A stretch of 64,000 bases of DNA from Nemophila menziesii (lineage: Eukaryota; Streptophyta; Magnoliopsida; Boraginales; Hydrophyllaceae). Shown one piece after another: positions 38,837 through 52,313 of the stretch (positions are counted from its first letter, which is position 1; every line of letters begins with the position of its first letter). The DNA lies in NCBI GenBank assembly GCA_029959085.1, contig JARWIR010000050.1:1426001-1490000 (forward strand). The letters run 5' to 3'. Under the pieces are notes generated by a model. The model was given only the letters and a program-made list of their open reading frames with translations. It was not told the DNA's origin and ran no database searches. A program made the translations under genes and the position numbers.

Positions 38837-40431
38837 AACAAGAAATAAAATTATAAATGATAAGATTATTTTAGTATTGTTCATGGCCCGATGACTTTAT
38901 TTATTGTTGGGGTGTTATTTTTGGTGGATTTGTTCGGATTATTTCATCAGTTTTTAAAAGTGAGGTAGTGTTCTTTAACATATAAAGAAAAAGAAAGCAC
39001 AATTATAAAATATACACCTATGGTCTTTTTTTCCTCTCAACTCTCATTTCTCTCCCTTCTCATAAAATTTATTATATATACACCAAAGCTTTCTTAATGG
39101 GATTAATTACACTCACATTATGCTTTTCTTCTTTCTCATAGATATGTCTTCTTACTTTCTTTGTCATCATATGCTATGTAAACAGTAATTTCACATATTA
39201 TGAATTAGGTCTAAAAATGGTAAGCCATGTTATTGGAAACCATAAATTTAGAAATTTAGTAGAGTATTTGTCAGAAAAGTTTTGTGAAAAATTGGGATTT
39301 ATTACATCATGGAGCGTTACTATTTTTTAAAGCCTTTTCTTAAATTAGTAGTAAAATGAAGCAAAAATACTGAATTTGGGGCTTGTAAATTTGTACTTAT
39401 CAACAAAAGTTTCGTGATTTTGAATTTTGACTACAACAAAAGTATCAACGAACTACATGGCTTCAGGATATTTCTACAAAAATTCGCAAGTGGAGAGTCA
39501 CCAGCGGAGAATTGATTTTGTTATGAATTTGTTTGAGGAACATAAGTAATCTTCTATCTTTGTATTAATTTTGGGTGCTTTATATCCCTTTTACTACGAT
39601 CATTACTGTGTGTGAGTAATGAGTTGATCATACAATTTGTGTGTAGTTAAAAGGCAGTTGCAAAGGCATTTTGTGTAGAAATGTTGCTAGCTTGTTCAAG
39701 AAAGGAACCGTGGGAGACAAAGAAGGAAGAGGGGATTAAATTTATAGTTAGGAATATGATGTCAACATCTTTTATATTTTTTATAGCTACCATTGTATTT
39801 GAGGAACATGAAGAATATGTGATGTATTTAGATATTAGGTTTTCATATTGCCTTGTGAGTAATAAGTTGGGTGGTTCTCATTATTAAAGAACGCATATTA
39901 TATTATTGATAGTTTTTCATTCTAATGATTAAGTTTGAAGTGATATTTAATTATTTATTTTCTTAATATTTAATATATTTCGATACAAATAACCCAAAAT
40001 TGTAAACCTTAAAAAAATCTTAGTGTTCATACTAATATTAAAAGAAATCAAAAGCCACCAGTGTTGTTGAAGTTTTGGAGCGAAACAAGTGCATTTGAAA
40101 TTTCCTTATCTGATCCAAACAAATTTGCTGAATGTATCCAAAAGGTATATTGAAAATTTTGTTAGCTTTAATTGAATTACATGTTTGGTCCCTTTATTAT
40201 GTGAACTAGAATTATAGTTAAGTGTTTATATAATATAGTCTAGCCAAATGTTTCATTTTTTCATATATACTACTATGCAAAATAACCATTATAACTATAT
40301 GTTTTAAAATTTCAACACAAGAATTATTATTAATGAAATTTTAAGAAATATTGTAATTCAAATCAAGAACGGATTCTAAACATATAACAAATAATGGCCA
40401 AAAAATAATAGACAAAAAACAAAAGAACAAA

Positions 40432-40454
40432 TGTGTGTGTATATATATATATAT
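40432..40454. repeat. TG/TA microsatellite, unit 11 (D1)
   Basis: About 23 bases, ending 57 bases before the D1 junction. Confidence 0.9.
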
Positions 40455-40507
40455 CATTCTTCATTACATGAGAGAGTGATTTCACTATATTGTGTGAAAC
40501 ACTAGAG

Positions 40508-40515
40508 CAACACCC
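40508..40515. other. D1 deletion junction, unit 11
   Basis: GAGCAAC joins directly to ACCCTTTCAACC. In full units these lie about 1340 bases apart (3330 and 4671 in unit 1). Both ends carry CAAC before the break, a 4-base microhomology. Confidence 0.9.
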
Positions 40516-42783
40516 TTTCAACCCCTTCCTCATCAACTTGATTTTCTTCCTTTTTAATTTTTGCGAGGTCATTTTCTTTTTCAGACATGTCCTTATTAGT
40601 GGCTTGTGCAGCCTCGTCGTTTATCTACTTGGCAAAATTGCAAAGTCCTTATATGCCATAAACTGCTCATCCCTGATCTTTACAAATCCTAATTTTTTTA
40701 ATCCAAATAAATTTCGCCGTTTCAGCGGAAGGTAACATAAAGTCTCTCCTTCAGATTTGTCTGAACCCGAGTTTTACCTTTCATCATCTTGGTGTAAACC
40801 CGTTTCCTCCTGGCTGAAATATAATGGCCAACGATCAAACATATAAATTATTTCTATTTACTATATGATAGTCTGGAATTGTGGCAAACATGGGTAAAAA
40901 GACAAGGGTGGATTAAAGAGATTAGAGGAGGACTTAGATTTTTGAGGAGTGAATTTGAGTGTCTAAAGTGTACTACAAGTGTATAATGTAATGGGTGTAT
41001 AGTTAAAATCGGCGGAGATTAGGGTTTTATAGCTAAATAACTAAGTTTGAGCAAAAATTAAAGTTAGATTAATAATATCAGCCCAAAATAAGGTCTTTTA
41101 TCCAGCCCAGTTAAAACCATATAATGTTAATTGTTTTACAACAGACTGGGCTTTGAATATTTAACATACTGCTTGGACAGTTCATAATAACAAGAAACAA
41201 AATTATAAATGATAAGATTATTTTAGTATTTTTCATGGCTCGATGACTTTATTTATTGTTGGGATGTTATTTTTGGTGGATTTGTTCGGATTATTTCATC
41301 AGTTTTTAAAAGTGAGGTAGTGTTCTTTAACATATAAAGAAAAAGAAAGCACAATTATAAAATATACACCTATGGTCTTATTTTCCTCTCAACTCTCATT
41401 TCTCTCCCTTCTCATAACATTTATTATATATACACCAAAGCTTTCTTAATGGGATTAATTACACTCACATTACGCTTTTCTTCTTTCTCATAGATATGTC
41501 TTCTTACTTTCTTTGTCATCATATGATATGTAAACAGTAATTTCACATATTATGAGTTAGGTCTAAAAATGGTAAGCCATGTTATTGGAAACCATAAATT
41601 TAGAAATTTAGTAGAGTATTTGTCAGAAAAGTTTTGTGAAAAATTGGGATTTATTACATCATGGAGCGTTACTATTTTTTAAAGCCTTTTCTTAAATTAT
41701 TAGTAAAATGAAGCAAAAATACTGAATTTGGGGCTTGCAAATTTGTACTTATCAACAAAAGTTTCGTGATTTTGAATTTTGATTACAACAAAAGTATCAA
41801 TGAACTACATGGCTTCAGGATATTTCTACAAAAATTCGCAAGTGGAGAGTCACCAGCGGAGAATTGATTTTGTTATGAATTTTTTTGAGGAACATAAGTA
41901 TTCTTCTATCTTTATATTAATTTTGGGTGCTTTATATCCCTTTTACTACTATCATTACTGTGTGTGAGTAATGAGTTGATCATACAATTTGTGTGTAGTT
42001 AAAAGGCAGTTGGAAAGGCATTTTGTGTAGAAATGTTGCTAGCTTGTCCAAGAAAGGAACCATGGGAGACAAAGAAGGAAGAGGGGATTTACTTTATAGT
42101 TAGTAATATGATGTCAACATCTTTTATATTTTTTATAGCTACCATTGTATTTGAGGAACATGAAGAATATGTGATGTATTTAGATATTAGGTTTTCATAT
42201 TGCCTTGTGAGTAATAAGTTGGGTGGTTCTCATTATTAAAGAACGCATATTATATTATTGATAGTTTTTCATTCTAATGATTAAGTTTGAAGTGATATTT
42301 AATTATTTATTTTCTTAATATTTAATATATTTCGATACAAATAACCCAAAATTGTAAACCTTAAAAAAATCTTAGTGTTCATACTAATATTAAAAGAAAT
42401 CAAAAGCCACCAGTGTTGTTGAAGTTTTGGAGCGAAACAAGTGCATTTGAAATTCCCTTATCTGATCCAAACAAATTTGCTGAATGTATCCAAAAGGTAT
42501 ATTGAAAATTTTGTTAGCTTTAATTGAATTACATGTTTGGTCCCTTTATTATGTGAACTAGAATTATAGTTAAGTGTTTATATAATATAGTCTAGCCAAA
42601 TGTTTCATTTTTTCATATATACTACTATGCAAAATAACCATTATAACTATATGTTTTAAAATTTCAACACAAGAATTATTATTAATGAAATTTTAAGAAA
42701 TATTGTAATTCAAATCAAGAACGGATTCTAAACATATAACAAATAATGGCCAAAAAATAATAGACAAAAAACAAAAGAACAAA

Positions 42784-42808
42784 TGTGTGTGTATATATAT
42801 ATATATAT
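42784..42808. repeat. TG/TA microsatellite, unit 12 (D1)
   Basis: About 25 bases, ending 57 bases before the D1 junction. Confidence 0.9.
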
Positions 42809-42861
42809 CATTCTTCATTACATGAGAGAGTGATTTCACTATATTGTGTGAAACACTAGAG

Positions 42862-42869
42862 CAACACCC
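42862..42869. other. D1 deletion junction, unit 12
   Basis: Same GAGCAAC/ACCCTTTC join as in unit 11, identical to the base. Confidence 0.9.
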
Positions 42870-45137
42870 TTTCAACCCCTTCCTCATCAACTTGATTTTC
42901 TTCCTTTTTAATTTTTGCGAGGTCATTTTCTTTTTCAGGCATGTCCTTATTAGTGGCTTGTGCAGCCTCGTCGTTTATCTACTTGGCAAAATTGCAAAGT
43001 CCTTATATGCCATAAACTGCTCATCCCTGATCTTTACAAATCCTAATTTTTTTAATCCAAATAAATTTCGCCGTTTCAGCGGAAGGTAACATAAAGTCTC
43101 TCCTTCAGATTTGTCTGAACCCGAGTTTTACCTTTCATCATCTTGGTGTAAACCCGTTTCCTCCTGGCTGAAATATAATGGCCAACGATCAAACATATAA
43201 ATTATTTCTATTTACTATATGATAGTCTGGAATTGTGGCAAACATGGGTAAAAAGACAAGGGTGGATTAAAGAGATTAGAGGAGGACTTAGATTTTTGAG
43301 GAGTGAATTTGAGTGTCTAAAGTGTACTACAAGTGTATAATGTAATGGGTGTATAGTTAAAATCGGCGGAGATTAGGGTTTTATAGCTAAATAACTAAGT
43401 TTGAGCAAAAATTAAAGTTAGATTAATAATATCAGCCCAAAATAAGGTCTTTTATCCAGCCCAGTTAAAACCATATAATGTTAATTGTTTTACAACAGAC
43501 TGGGCTTTGAATATTTAACATACTGCTTGGACAGTTCATAATAACAAGAAACAAAATTATAAATGATAAGATTATTTTAGTATTTTTCATGGCTCGATGA
43601 CTTTATTTATTGTTGGGATGTTATTTTTGGTGGATTTGTTCGGATTATTTCATCAGTTTTTAAAAGTGAGGTAGTGTTCTTTAACATATAAAGAAAAAGA
43701 AAGCACAATTATAAAATATACACCAATGGTCTTTTTTTCCTCTCAACTCTCATTTCTCTCCCTTCTCATAACATTTATTATATATACACCAAAGCTTTCT
43801 TAATGGGATTAATTACACTCACATTACGCTTTTCTTCTTTCTCATAGATATGTCTTCTTACTTTCTTTGTCATCATATGATATGTAAACAGTAATTTCAC
43901 ATATTATGAGTTAGGTCTAAAAATGGTAAGCCATGTTATTGGAAACCATAAATTTAAAAATTTAGTAGAGTATTTGTCAGAAAAGTTTTGTGAAAAATTG
44001 GGATTTATTACATCATGGAGCGTTACTATTTTTTAAAGCCTTTTCTTAAATTATTAGTAAAATGAATCAAAAATACTGAATTTGGGGCTTGCAAATTTGT
44101 ACTTATCAACAAAAGTTTGTTGATTTTGAATTTTGATTACAACAAAAGTAACAATGAACTACATGGCTTCAGGATATTTCTACAAAAATTCGCAAGTGGA
44201 GAGTCACCAGCGGAGAATTGATTTTGTTATGAATTTTTTTGAGGAACATAAGTATTCTTCTATCTTTATATTAATTTTGGGTGCTTTATATCCCTTTTAC
44301 TACTATCATTACTGTGTGTGAGTAATGAGTTGATCATACAATTTGTGTGTAGTTAAAAGGCAGTTGGAAAGGCATTTTGTGTAGAAATGTTGCTAGCTTG
44401 TCCAAGAAAGGAACCGTGGGAGACAAAGAAGGAAGAGGGGATTTACTTTATAGTTAGTAATATGATGTCAACATCTTTTATATTTTTTATAGCTACCATT
44501 GTATTTGAGGAACATGAAGAATATGTGATGTATTTAGATATTAGGTTTTCATATTGCCTTGCGAGTAATAAGTTGGGTGGTTCTCATTATTAAAGAACGC
44601 ATATTATATTATTGATAGTTTTTCATTCTAATGATTAAGTTTAAAGTGATATTTAATTATTTATTTTCTTAATATTTAATATATTTCGATACAAATAACC
44701 CAAAATTGTAAACCTTAAAAAAATCTTAGTGTTCATACTAATATTAAAAGAAATCAAAAGCCACCAGTGTTGTTGAAGTTTTGGAGCGAAACAAGTGTAT
44801 TTGAAATTCCCTTATCTGATCCAAACAAATTTGCTGAATGTATCCAAAAGGTATATTGAAAATTTTGTTAGCTTTAATTGAATTACATGTTTGGTCCCTT
44901 TATTATGTGAACTAGAATTATAGTTAAGTGTTTATATAATATAGTCTAGCCAAATGTTTCATTTTTTCATATATACTACTATGCAAATTAACCATTATAA
45001 CTATATGTTTTAAAATTTCAACACAAGAATTATTATTAATGAAATTTTAAGAAATCTTGTAATTCAAATCAAGAACGGATTCTAAACATATAACAAATAA
45101 TGGCCAAAAAATAATAGACAAAAAACAAAAGAAAAAA

Positions 45138-45158
45138 TGTGTGTGTATATATATATAT
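45138..45158. repeat. TG/TA microsatellite, unit 13 (D2)
   Basis: About 21 bases. Units 13, 15, 16 and 17 all have 21. Confidence 0.9.
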
Positions 45159-46658
45159 CATTCTTCATTACATGAGAGAGTGATTTCACTATATTGTGTG
45201 AAACACTAGAGCAACTATTAAATTTTCTTGACGCCTGCAATCTCAAGCTAGCATATGTGTTCCTGTATTTCCAACTTCTTCTACTTTACCAAGTACAAGG
45301 AATTTTATTTCCTTAGACAACTCCTTGTTAGATAATGAGGAGGTTGGAAATGAAGAGATATTACCTACTTCTCCCACCTCCCAATAATGAAGAGATTCAA
45401 ACTCTACCAATACTTGAATTGTTAAAGAAGCATAACCTTGTTTTTTGAATGCCATCTTTTGATGATACTCTCCATATTAGTTATGGTTGAAGAATATAAC
45501 CATTACCGTCTTTCTAAAGTTGAGCTACTCATACTTCTCCTCTTTTGGTTCATGGGAAGTGTTATACTTGACCTTTTTGGGGCCAAGAAAAGTGTTATGC
45601 TTGTTGCTATTTCCCAATGTAAAATTCTTCCTGGATAAATAAATGAACATGTAAGGCAACATATCGTATTTTTGTAAAAAAATAATTAAGGGTCTAAATC
45701 AAGTTACTCATTGGAAAACACGGTACCCCTAACTCAAGGGTAGTTCCGCCCCTAATAATTGCCATGGAACTCGAATGGTGGACTCAAAATATTTAACTAT
45801 AGTTAATTATAACTAGTGCCAAAAACGTAGAAAAGTATAATCAATTTATGAAGTAAATTTAAGCCTATAAATCATACATCATTATAGGAAGAAATTCCAA
45901 GTTAATTTACACTCTAATAATTTATAACTCGGTAGTGTTGATCAAACAAACATAATAATTAAACTTTTATTTTAAAGAAAAATTACATATTATAACTTTA
46001 ACTACAAAAAAAGGGGTTAGGTTCTATATCGTAATTAACATAAACTGACTAATGACCTTGATCAATTTGATTTCAAACAAAAAATCAATTATTAAATAAA
46101 TTAATATCTTATTCACTTATAAATTATCTTTACAAGGATCCATTCAATCTAACATCTAATTGTACTAATATGATAAAATGTTAATAATTAATGAATCATA
46201 TAAAAGAAACTTCAATTATTCTTAAAACCCAAAGACTAAAAATAAAGAATGAGCGCTGCCATAATAAAACTAATTATAAAAATTAAATATTGGGTAGCAT
46301 ATAAATAAAAATATTAACAAAAAACAACGAAGTAGCAATGTGAATAATATAAATCAAACCTTTTCATATTTTTTTATAAAAAAAATCCTAAAAGGTAAAG
46401 ACAAAATATTGTAATAGAACTACATTATTACACAACATTATTTAAAACATTACAAACAAATTCTCAACTATTTCCTATTATTTTACAAAGAATTTTTTAT
46501 CTTTATAAAAAAAGTTCTGATTACCCCAAATAAAAGTAAATTATCTCTTACAACACCCTTTCAACCCCTTCCTCATCAACTTGATTTTCTTCCTTTTTAA
46601 TTTTTGCGAGGTCATTTTCTTTTTCAGGCATGTCCTTATTAGTGGCTTGTGCAGCCTC

Positions 46659-46666
46659 GTCGGAGA
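46659..46666. other. D2 deletion junction, unit 13
   Basis: CCTCGTCG joins to GAGATTATGG. In full units these points are about 386 bases apart (4778 and 5165 in unit 1), with CG at both ends. This copy alone reads GGTTTGATAG just after. Confidence 0.9.
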
Positions 46667-48431
46667 TTATGGTTTGATAGCTAAATAACTAAGTTTGAGC
46701 AAAAATTAAAGTTAGAGTAATAATATCAGCCCAAAATAAGGTCTTTTATCCAGCCCAGTTAAAACCATATAATGTTAATTGTTTTACAACAGACTGGGCT
46801 TTGAATATTTAACATACTGCTTGGACAGTTCATAATAACAAGAAACAAAATTATAAATGATAAGATTATTTTAGTATTTTTCATGGCTCGATGACTTTAT
46901 TTATTGTTGGGATGTTATTTTTGGTGGATTTGTTCGGATTATTTCATCAGTTTTTAAAAGTGAGGTAGTGTTCTTTAACATATAAAGAAAAAGAAAGCAC
47001 AATTATAAAATATACACCTATGGTCTTTTTTTCCTCTCAACTCTCATTTCTCTCCCTTCTCATAACATTTATTATATATACACCAAAGCTTTCTTAATGG
47101 GATTAATTACACTCACATTACGCTTTTCTTCTTTCTCATAGATATGTCTTCTTACTTTCTTTGTCATCATATGATATGTAAACAGTAATTTCACATATTA
47201 TGAGTTAGGTCTAAAAATGGTAAGCCATGTTATTGGAAACCATAAATTTAGAAATTTAGTAGAGTATTTGTCAGAAAAGTTTTGTGAAAAATTGGGATTT
47301 ATTACATCATGGAGCGTTACTATTTTTTAAAGCCTTTTCTTAAATTATTAGTAAAATGAAGCAAAAATACTGAATTTGGGGCTTGCAAATTTGTACTTAT
47401 CAACAAAAGTTTCGTGATTTTGAATTTTGATTACAACAAAAGTATCAATGAACTACATGGCTTCAGGATATTTCTACAAAAATTCGCAAGTGGAGAGTCA
47501 CCAGCGGAGAATTGATTTTGTTATGAATTTTTTTGAGTAACATAAGTATTCTTCTATCTTTATATTAATTTTGGGTGCTTTATATCCCTTTTACTACTAT
47601 CATTACTGTGTGTGAGTAATGAGTTGATCATACAATTTGTGTGTAGTTAAAAGGCAGTTGGAAAGGCATTTTGTGTAGAAATGTTGCTAGCTTGTCCAAG
47701 AAAGGAACCATGGGAGACAAAGAAGGAAGAGGGGATTTACTTTATAGTTAGTAATATGATGTCAACATCTTTTATATTTTTTATAGCTACCATTGTATTT
47801 GAGGAACATGAAGAATATGTGATGTATTTAGATATTAGGTTTTCATATTGCCTTGTGAGTAATAAGTTGGGTGGTTCTCATTATTAAAGAACGCATATTA
47901 TATTATTGATAGTTTTTCATTCTAATGATTAAGTTTGAAGTGATATCTAATTATTTATTTTCTTAATATTTAATATATTTCGATACAAATAACCCAAAAT
48001 TGTAAACCTTAAAAAAATCTTAGTGTTCATACTAATATTAAAAGAAATCAAAAGCCACCAGTGTTGTTGAAGTTTTGGAGCGAAACAAGTGCATTTGAAA
48101 TTCCCTTATCTGATCCAAACAAATTTGCTGAATGTATCCAAAAGGTATATTGAAAATTTTGTTAGCTTTAATTGAATTACATGTTTGGTCCCTTTATTAT
48201 GTGAACTAGAATTATAGTTAAGTGTTTATATAATATAGTCTAGCCAAATGTTTCATTTTTTCATATATACTACTATGCAAAATAACCATTATAACTATAT
48301 GTTTTAAAATTTCAACACAAGAATTATTATTAATGAAATTTTAAGAAATATTGTAATTCAAATCAAGAACGGATTCTAAACATATAACAAATAATGGCCA
48401 AAAAATAATAGACAAAAAACAAAAGAACAAA

Positions 48432-48454
48432 TGTGTGTGTGTATATATATATAT
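48432..48454. repeat. TG/TA microsatellite, unit 14 (D1)
   Basis: About 23 bases, with one more TG and fewer TA steps than unit 12. Confidence 0.9.
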
Positions 48455-48507
48455 CATTCTTCATTACATGAGAGAGTGATTTCACTATATTGTGTGAAAC
48501 ACTAGAG

Positions 48508-48515
48508 CAACACCC
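48508..48515. other. D1 deletion junction, unit 14
   Basis: Same join as in units 11 and 12, so all D1 copies descend from one deletion. Confidence 0.9.
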
Positions 48516-50784
48516 TTTCAACCCCTTCCTCATCAACTTGATTTTCTTCCTTTTTAATTTTTGCGAGGTCATTTTCTTTTTCAGGCATGTCCTTATTAGT
48601 GGCTTGTGCAGCCTCGTCGTTTATCTACTTGGCAAAATTGCAAAGTCCTTATATGCCATAAACTGCTCATCCCTGATCTTTACAAATCCTAATTTTTTTA
48701 ATCCAAATAAATTTCGCCGTTTCAGCGGAAGGTAACATAAAGTCTCTCCTTCAGATTTGTCTGAACCCGAGTTTTACCTTTCATCATCTTGGTGTAAACC
48801 CGTTTCCTCCTGGCTGAAATATAATGGCCAACGATCAAACATATAAATTATTTCTATTTACTATATGATAGTCTGGAATTGTGGCAAACATGGGTAAAAA
48901 GACAAGGGTGGATTAAAGAGATTAGAGGAGGACTTAGATTTTTGAGGAGTGAATTTGAGTGTCTAAAGTGTACTACAAGTGTATAATGTAATGGGTGTAT
49001 AGTTAAAATCGGCGGAGATTAGGGTTTTATAGCTAAATAACTAAGTTTGAGCAAAAATTAAAGTTAGAGTAATAATATTCAGCCCAAAATAAGGTCTTTT
49101 ATCTAGCCCAGTTAAAACCATATAATGTTAATTGTTTTACAACAGACTGGGCTTTGAATATTTAACATACTGCTTGGACAGTTCATAATAACAAGAAACA
49201 AAATTATAAATGGTAAGATTATATTAGTATTTTTCATGGCTCGATGAATTTATTTATTGTTGGGATGTTATTTTTGGTGGATTTGTTCGGATTATTTCAT
49301 CAGTTTTTAAAAGTGAGGTAGTGTTCTTTAACATATAAAGAAAAAGAAAGCACAATTATAAAATATACACCAATGGTCTTTTTTTCCTCTCAACTCTCAT
49401 TTCTCTCCCTTCTCATAACATTTATTATATATACACCAAAGCTTTCTTAATGGGATTAATTACACTCACATTACGCTTTTCTTCTTTCTCATAGATATGT
49501 CTTCTTACTTTCTTTGTCATCATATGATATGTAAACAGTAATTTCACATATTATGAGTTAGGTCTAAAAATGGTAAGCCATGTTATTGGAAACCATAAAT
49601 TTAAAAATTTAGTAGAGTATTTGTCAGAAAAGTTTTGTGAAAAATTGGGATTTATTACATCATGGAGCGTTACTATTTTTTAAAGCCTTTTCTTAAATTA
49701 TTAGTAAAATGAATCAAAAATACTGAATTTGGGGCTTGCAAATTTGTACTTATCAACAAAAGTTTGTTGATTTTGAATTTTGATTACAACAAAAGTATCA
49801 ATGAACTACATGGCTTCAGGATATTTCTACAAAAATTCGCAAGTGGAGAGTCACCAGCGGAGAATTGATTTTGTTATGAATTTTTTTGAGGAACATAAGT
49901 ATTCTTCTATCTTTATATTAATTTTGGGTGCTTTATATCCCTTTTACTACTATCATTACTGTGTGTGAGTAATGAGTTGATCATACAATTTGTGTGTAGT
50001 TAAAAGGCAGTTGGAAAGGCATTTTGTGTAGAAATGTTGCTAGCTTGTCCAAGAAAGGAACCGTGGGAGACAAAGAAGGAAGAGGGGATTTACTTTATAG
50101 TTAGTAATATGATGTCAACATCTTTTATATTTTTTATAGCTACCATTGTATTTGAGGAACATGAAGAATATGTGATGTATTTAGATATTAGGTTTTCATA
50201 TTGCCTTGCGAGTAATAAGTTGGGTGGTTCTCATTATTAAAGAACGCATATTATATTATTGATAGTTTTTCATTCTAATGATTAAGTTTAAAGTGATATT
50301 TAATTATTTATTTTCTTAATATTTAATATATTTCGATACAAATAACCCAAAATTGTAAACCTTAAAAAAATCTTAGTGTTCATACTAATATTAAAAGAAA
50401 TCAAAAGCCACCAGTGTTGTTGAAGTTTTGGAGCGAAACAAGTGTATTTGAAATTCCCTTATCTGATCCAAACAAATTTGCTGAATGTATCCAAAAGGTA
50501 TATTGAAAATTTTGTTAGCTTTAATTGAATTACATGTTTGGTCCCTTTATTATGTGAACTAGAATTATAGTTAAGTGTTTATATAATATAGTCTAGCCAA
50601 ATGTTTCATTTTTTCATATATACTACTATGCAAATTAACCATTATAACTATATGTTTTAAAATTTCAACACAAGAATTATTATTAATGAAATTTTAAGAA
50701 ATCTTGTAATTCAAATCAAGAACGGATTCTAAACATATAACAAATAATGGCCAAAAAATAATAGACAAAAAACAAAAGAAAAAA

Positions 50785-50805
50785 TGTGTGTGTATATATA
50801 TATAT
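50785..50805. repeat. TG/TA microsatellite, unit 15 (D2)
   Basis: About 21 bases, same as unit 13. Confidence 0.9.
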
Positions 50806-52305
50806 CATTCTTCATTACATGAGAGAGTGATTTCACTATATTGTGTGAAACACTAGAGCAACTATTAAATTTTCTTGACGCCTGCAATCTCAAGCTAGCA
50901 TATGTGTTCCTGTATTTCCAACTTCTTCTACTTTACCAAGTACAAGGAATTTTATTTCCTTAGACAACTCCTTGTTAGATAATGAGGAGGTTGGAAATGA
51001 AGAGATATTACCTACTTCTCCCACCTCCCAATAATGAAGAGATTCAAACTCTACCAATACTTGAATTGTTAAAGAAGCATAACCTTGTTTTTTGAATGCC
51101 ATCTTTTGATGATACTCTCCATATTAGTTATGGTTGAAGAATATAACCATTACCGTCTTTCTAAAGTTGAGCTACTCATACTTCTTCTCTTTTGGTTCAT
51201 GGGAAGTGTTATACTTGACCTTTTTGGGGCCAAGAAAAGTGTTATGCTTGTTGCTATTTCCCAATGTAAAATTCTTCCTGGATAAATAAATGAACATGTA
51301 AGGCAACATATCGTATTTTTGTAAAAAAATAATTAAGGGTCTAAATCAAGTTACTCATTGGAAAACACGGTACCCCTAACTCAAGGGTAGTTCCGCCCCT
51401 AATAATTGCCATGGAACTCGAATGGTGGACTCAAAATATTTAACTATAGTTAATTATAACTAGTGCCAAAAACGTAGAAAAGTATAATCAATTTATGAAG
51501 TAAATTTAAGCCTATAAATCATACATCATTATAGGAAGAAATTCCAAGTTAATTTACACTCTAATAATTTATAACTCGGTAGTGTTGATCAAACAAACAT
51601 AATAATTAAACTTTTATTTTAAAGAAAAATTACATATTATAACTTTAACTACAAAAAAAGGGGTTAGGTTCTATATCGTAATTAACATAAACTGACTAAT
51701 GACCTTGATCAATTTGATTTCAAACAAAAAATCAATTATTAAATAAATTAATATCTTATTCACTTATAAATTATCTTTACAAGGATCCATTCAATCTAAC
51801 ATCTAATTGTACTAATATGATAAAATGTTAATAATTAATGAATCATATAAAAGAAACTTCAATTATTCTTAAAACCCAAAGACTAAAAATGAAGAATGAG
51901 CGCTGCCATAATAAAACTAATTATAAAAATTAAATATTGGGTAGCATATAAATAAAAATATTAACAAAAAACAACGAAGTAGCAATGTGAATAATATAAA
52001 TCAAACCTTTTCATATTTTTTTATAAAAAAAATCCTAAAAGGTAAAGACAAAATATTGTAATAGAACTACATTATTACACAACATTATTTAAAACATTAC
52101 AAACAAATTCTCAACTATTTCCTATTATTTTACAAAGAATTTTTTATCTTTATAAAAAAAGTTCTGATTACCCCAAATAAAAGTAAATTATCTCTTACAA
52201 CACCCTTTCAACCCCTTCCTCATCAACTTGATTTTCTTCCTTTTTAATTTTTGCGAGGTCATTTTCTTTTTCAGGCATGTCCTTATTAGTGGCTTGTGCA
52301 GCCTC

Positions 52306-52313
52306 GTCGGAGA
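52306..52313. other. D2 deletion junction, unit 15
   Basis: Same CCTCGTCG/GAGATTATGG join. Confidence 0.9.

Larger units (their letters stand above)
35529..39426 (+). repeat. Satellite unit 10 (full length plus MITE, 3898 bases)
   Basis: Full-length unit carrying a 188-base inverted-repeat element (38639-38826) flanked by a 10-base duplication. Without these 198 bases the unit is 3700 bases, the normal length. It also lacks about 7 bases of the ATTTTTTATCTTTATAAA stretch near 37908. It is the last full-length unit before the shortened classes begin. Confidence 0.95.
39427..41778 (+). repeat. Satellite unit 11 (D1 class, 2352 bases)
   Basis: Shortened unit; the D1 junction is at 40511/40512. 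The plus-strand frame at its start has a private stop (AAGTAATCTTC near 39546). Downstream it shares GATTAATAATATCAGCCC with unit 12. Confidence 0.95.
42693..42926 (-). pseudogene. Chimeric minus-strand frame created by the D1 deletion
   Basis: The D1 join fuses part of the minus-strand charged-tail region, in a shifted frame, to downstream sequence. This gives an ATG-started frame of 77 codons beginning MTSQKLKRKKIKLMRKGLKG. Shorter versions lie at 40363-40572 and 48363-48572 (69 codons); they differ because the TG/TA tract between join and stop shifts the frame. The very lysine-rich start is simply the shifted reading of the charged tail. It has no known relatives that I recognise and is probably a by-product of the deletion. 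Confidence 0.2.
41779..44132 (+). repeat. Satellite unit 12 (D1 class, 2354 bases)
   Basis: Shortened unit with the D1 junction at 42865/42866. It starts with the TTGATTACAAC form and has GGAACCATGGGAG near 42057, shared with unit 14. Units 12-13 together match units 14-15. Confidence 0.95.
44133..47426 (+). repeat. Satellite unit 13 (D2 class, 3294 bases)
   Basis: Shortened unit with the D2 junction at 46662/46663. It shares CACCAATGG, GTTTGTTGATTTTG and AAGTGTATTTG variants with units 15-17, and has the same length as units 15 and 16. Confidence 0.95.
47427..49779 (+). repeat. Satellite unit 14 (D1 class, 2353 bases)
   Basis: Shortened unit with the D1 junction at 48511/48512. It resembles unit 12 (CCATGGGAG near 47710). 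A private stop sits in the first plus-strand frame (TTTGAGTAACAT near 47533). Its promoter part has AATATTCAGCCC, unlike units 11 and 12. Confidence 0.95.

Noticed and set aside
40490..40735. 81-codon plus-strand frame across the D1 join as a new gene
   Set aside because: It opens with TTG, and its content is two joined shadow frames.
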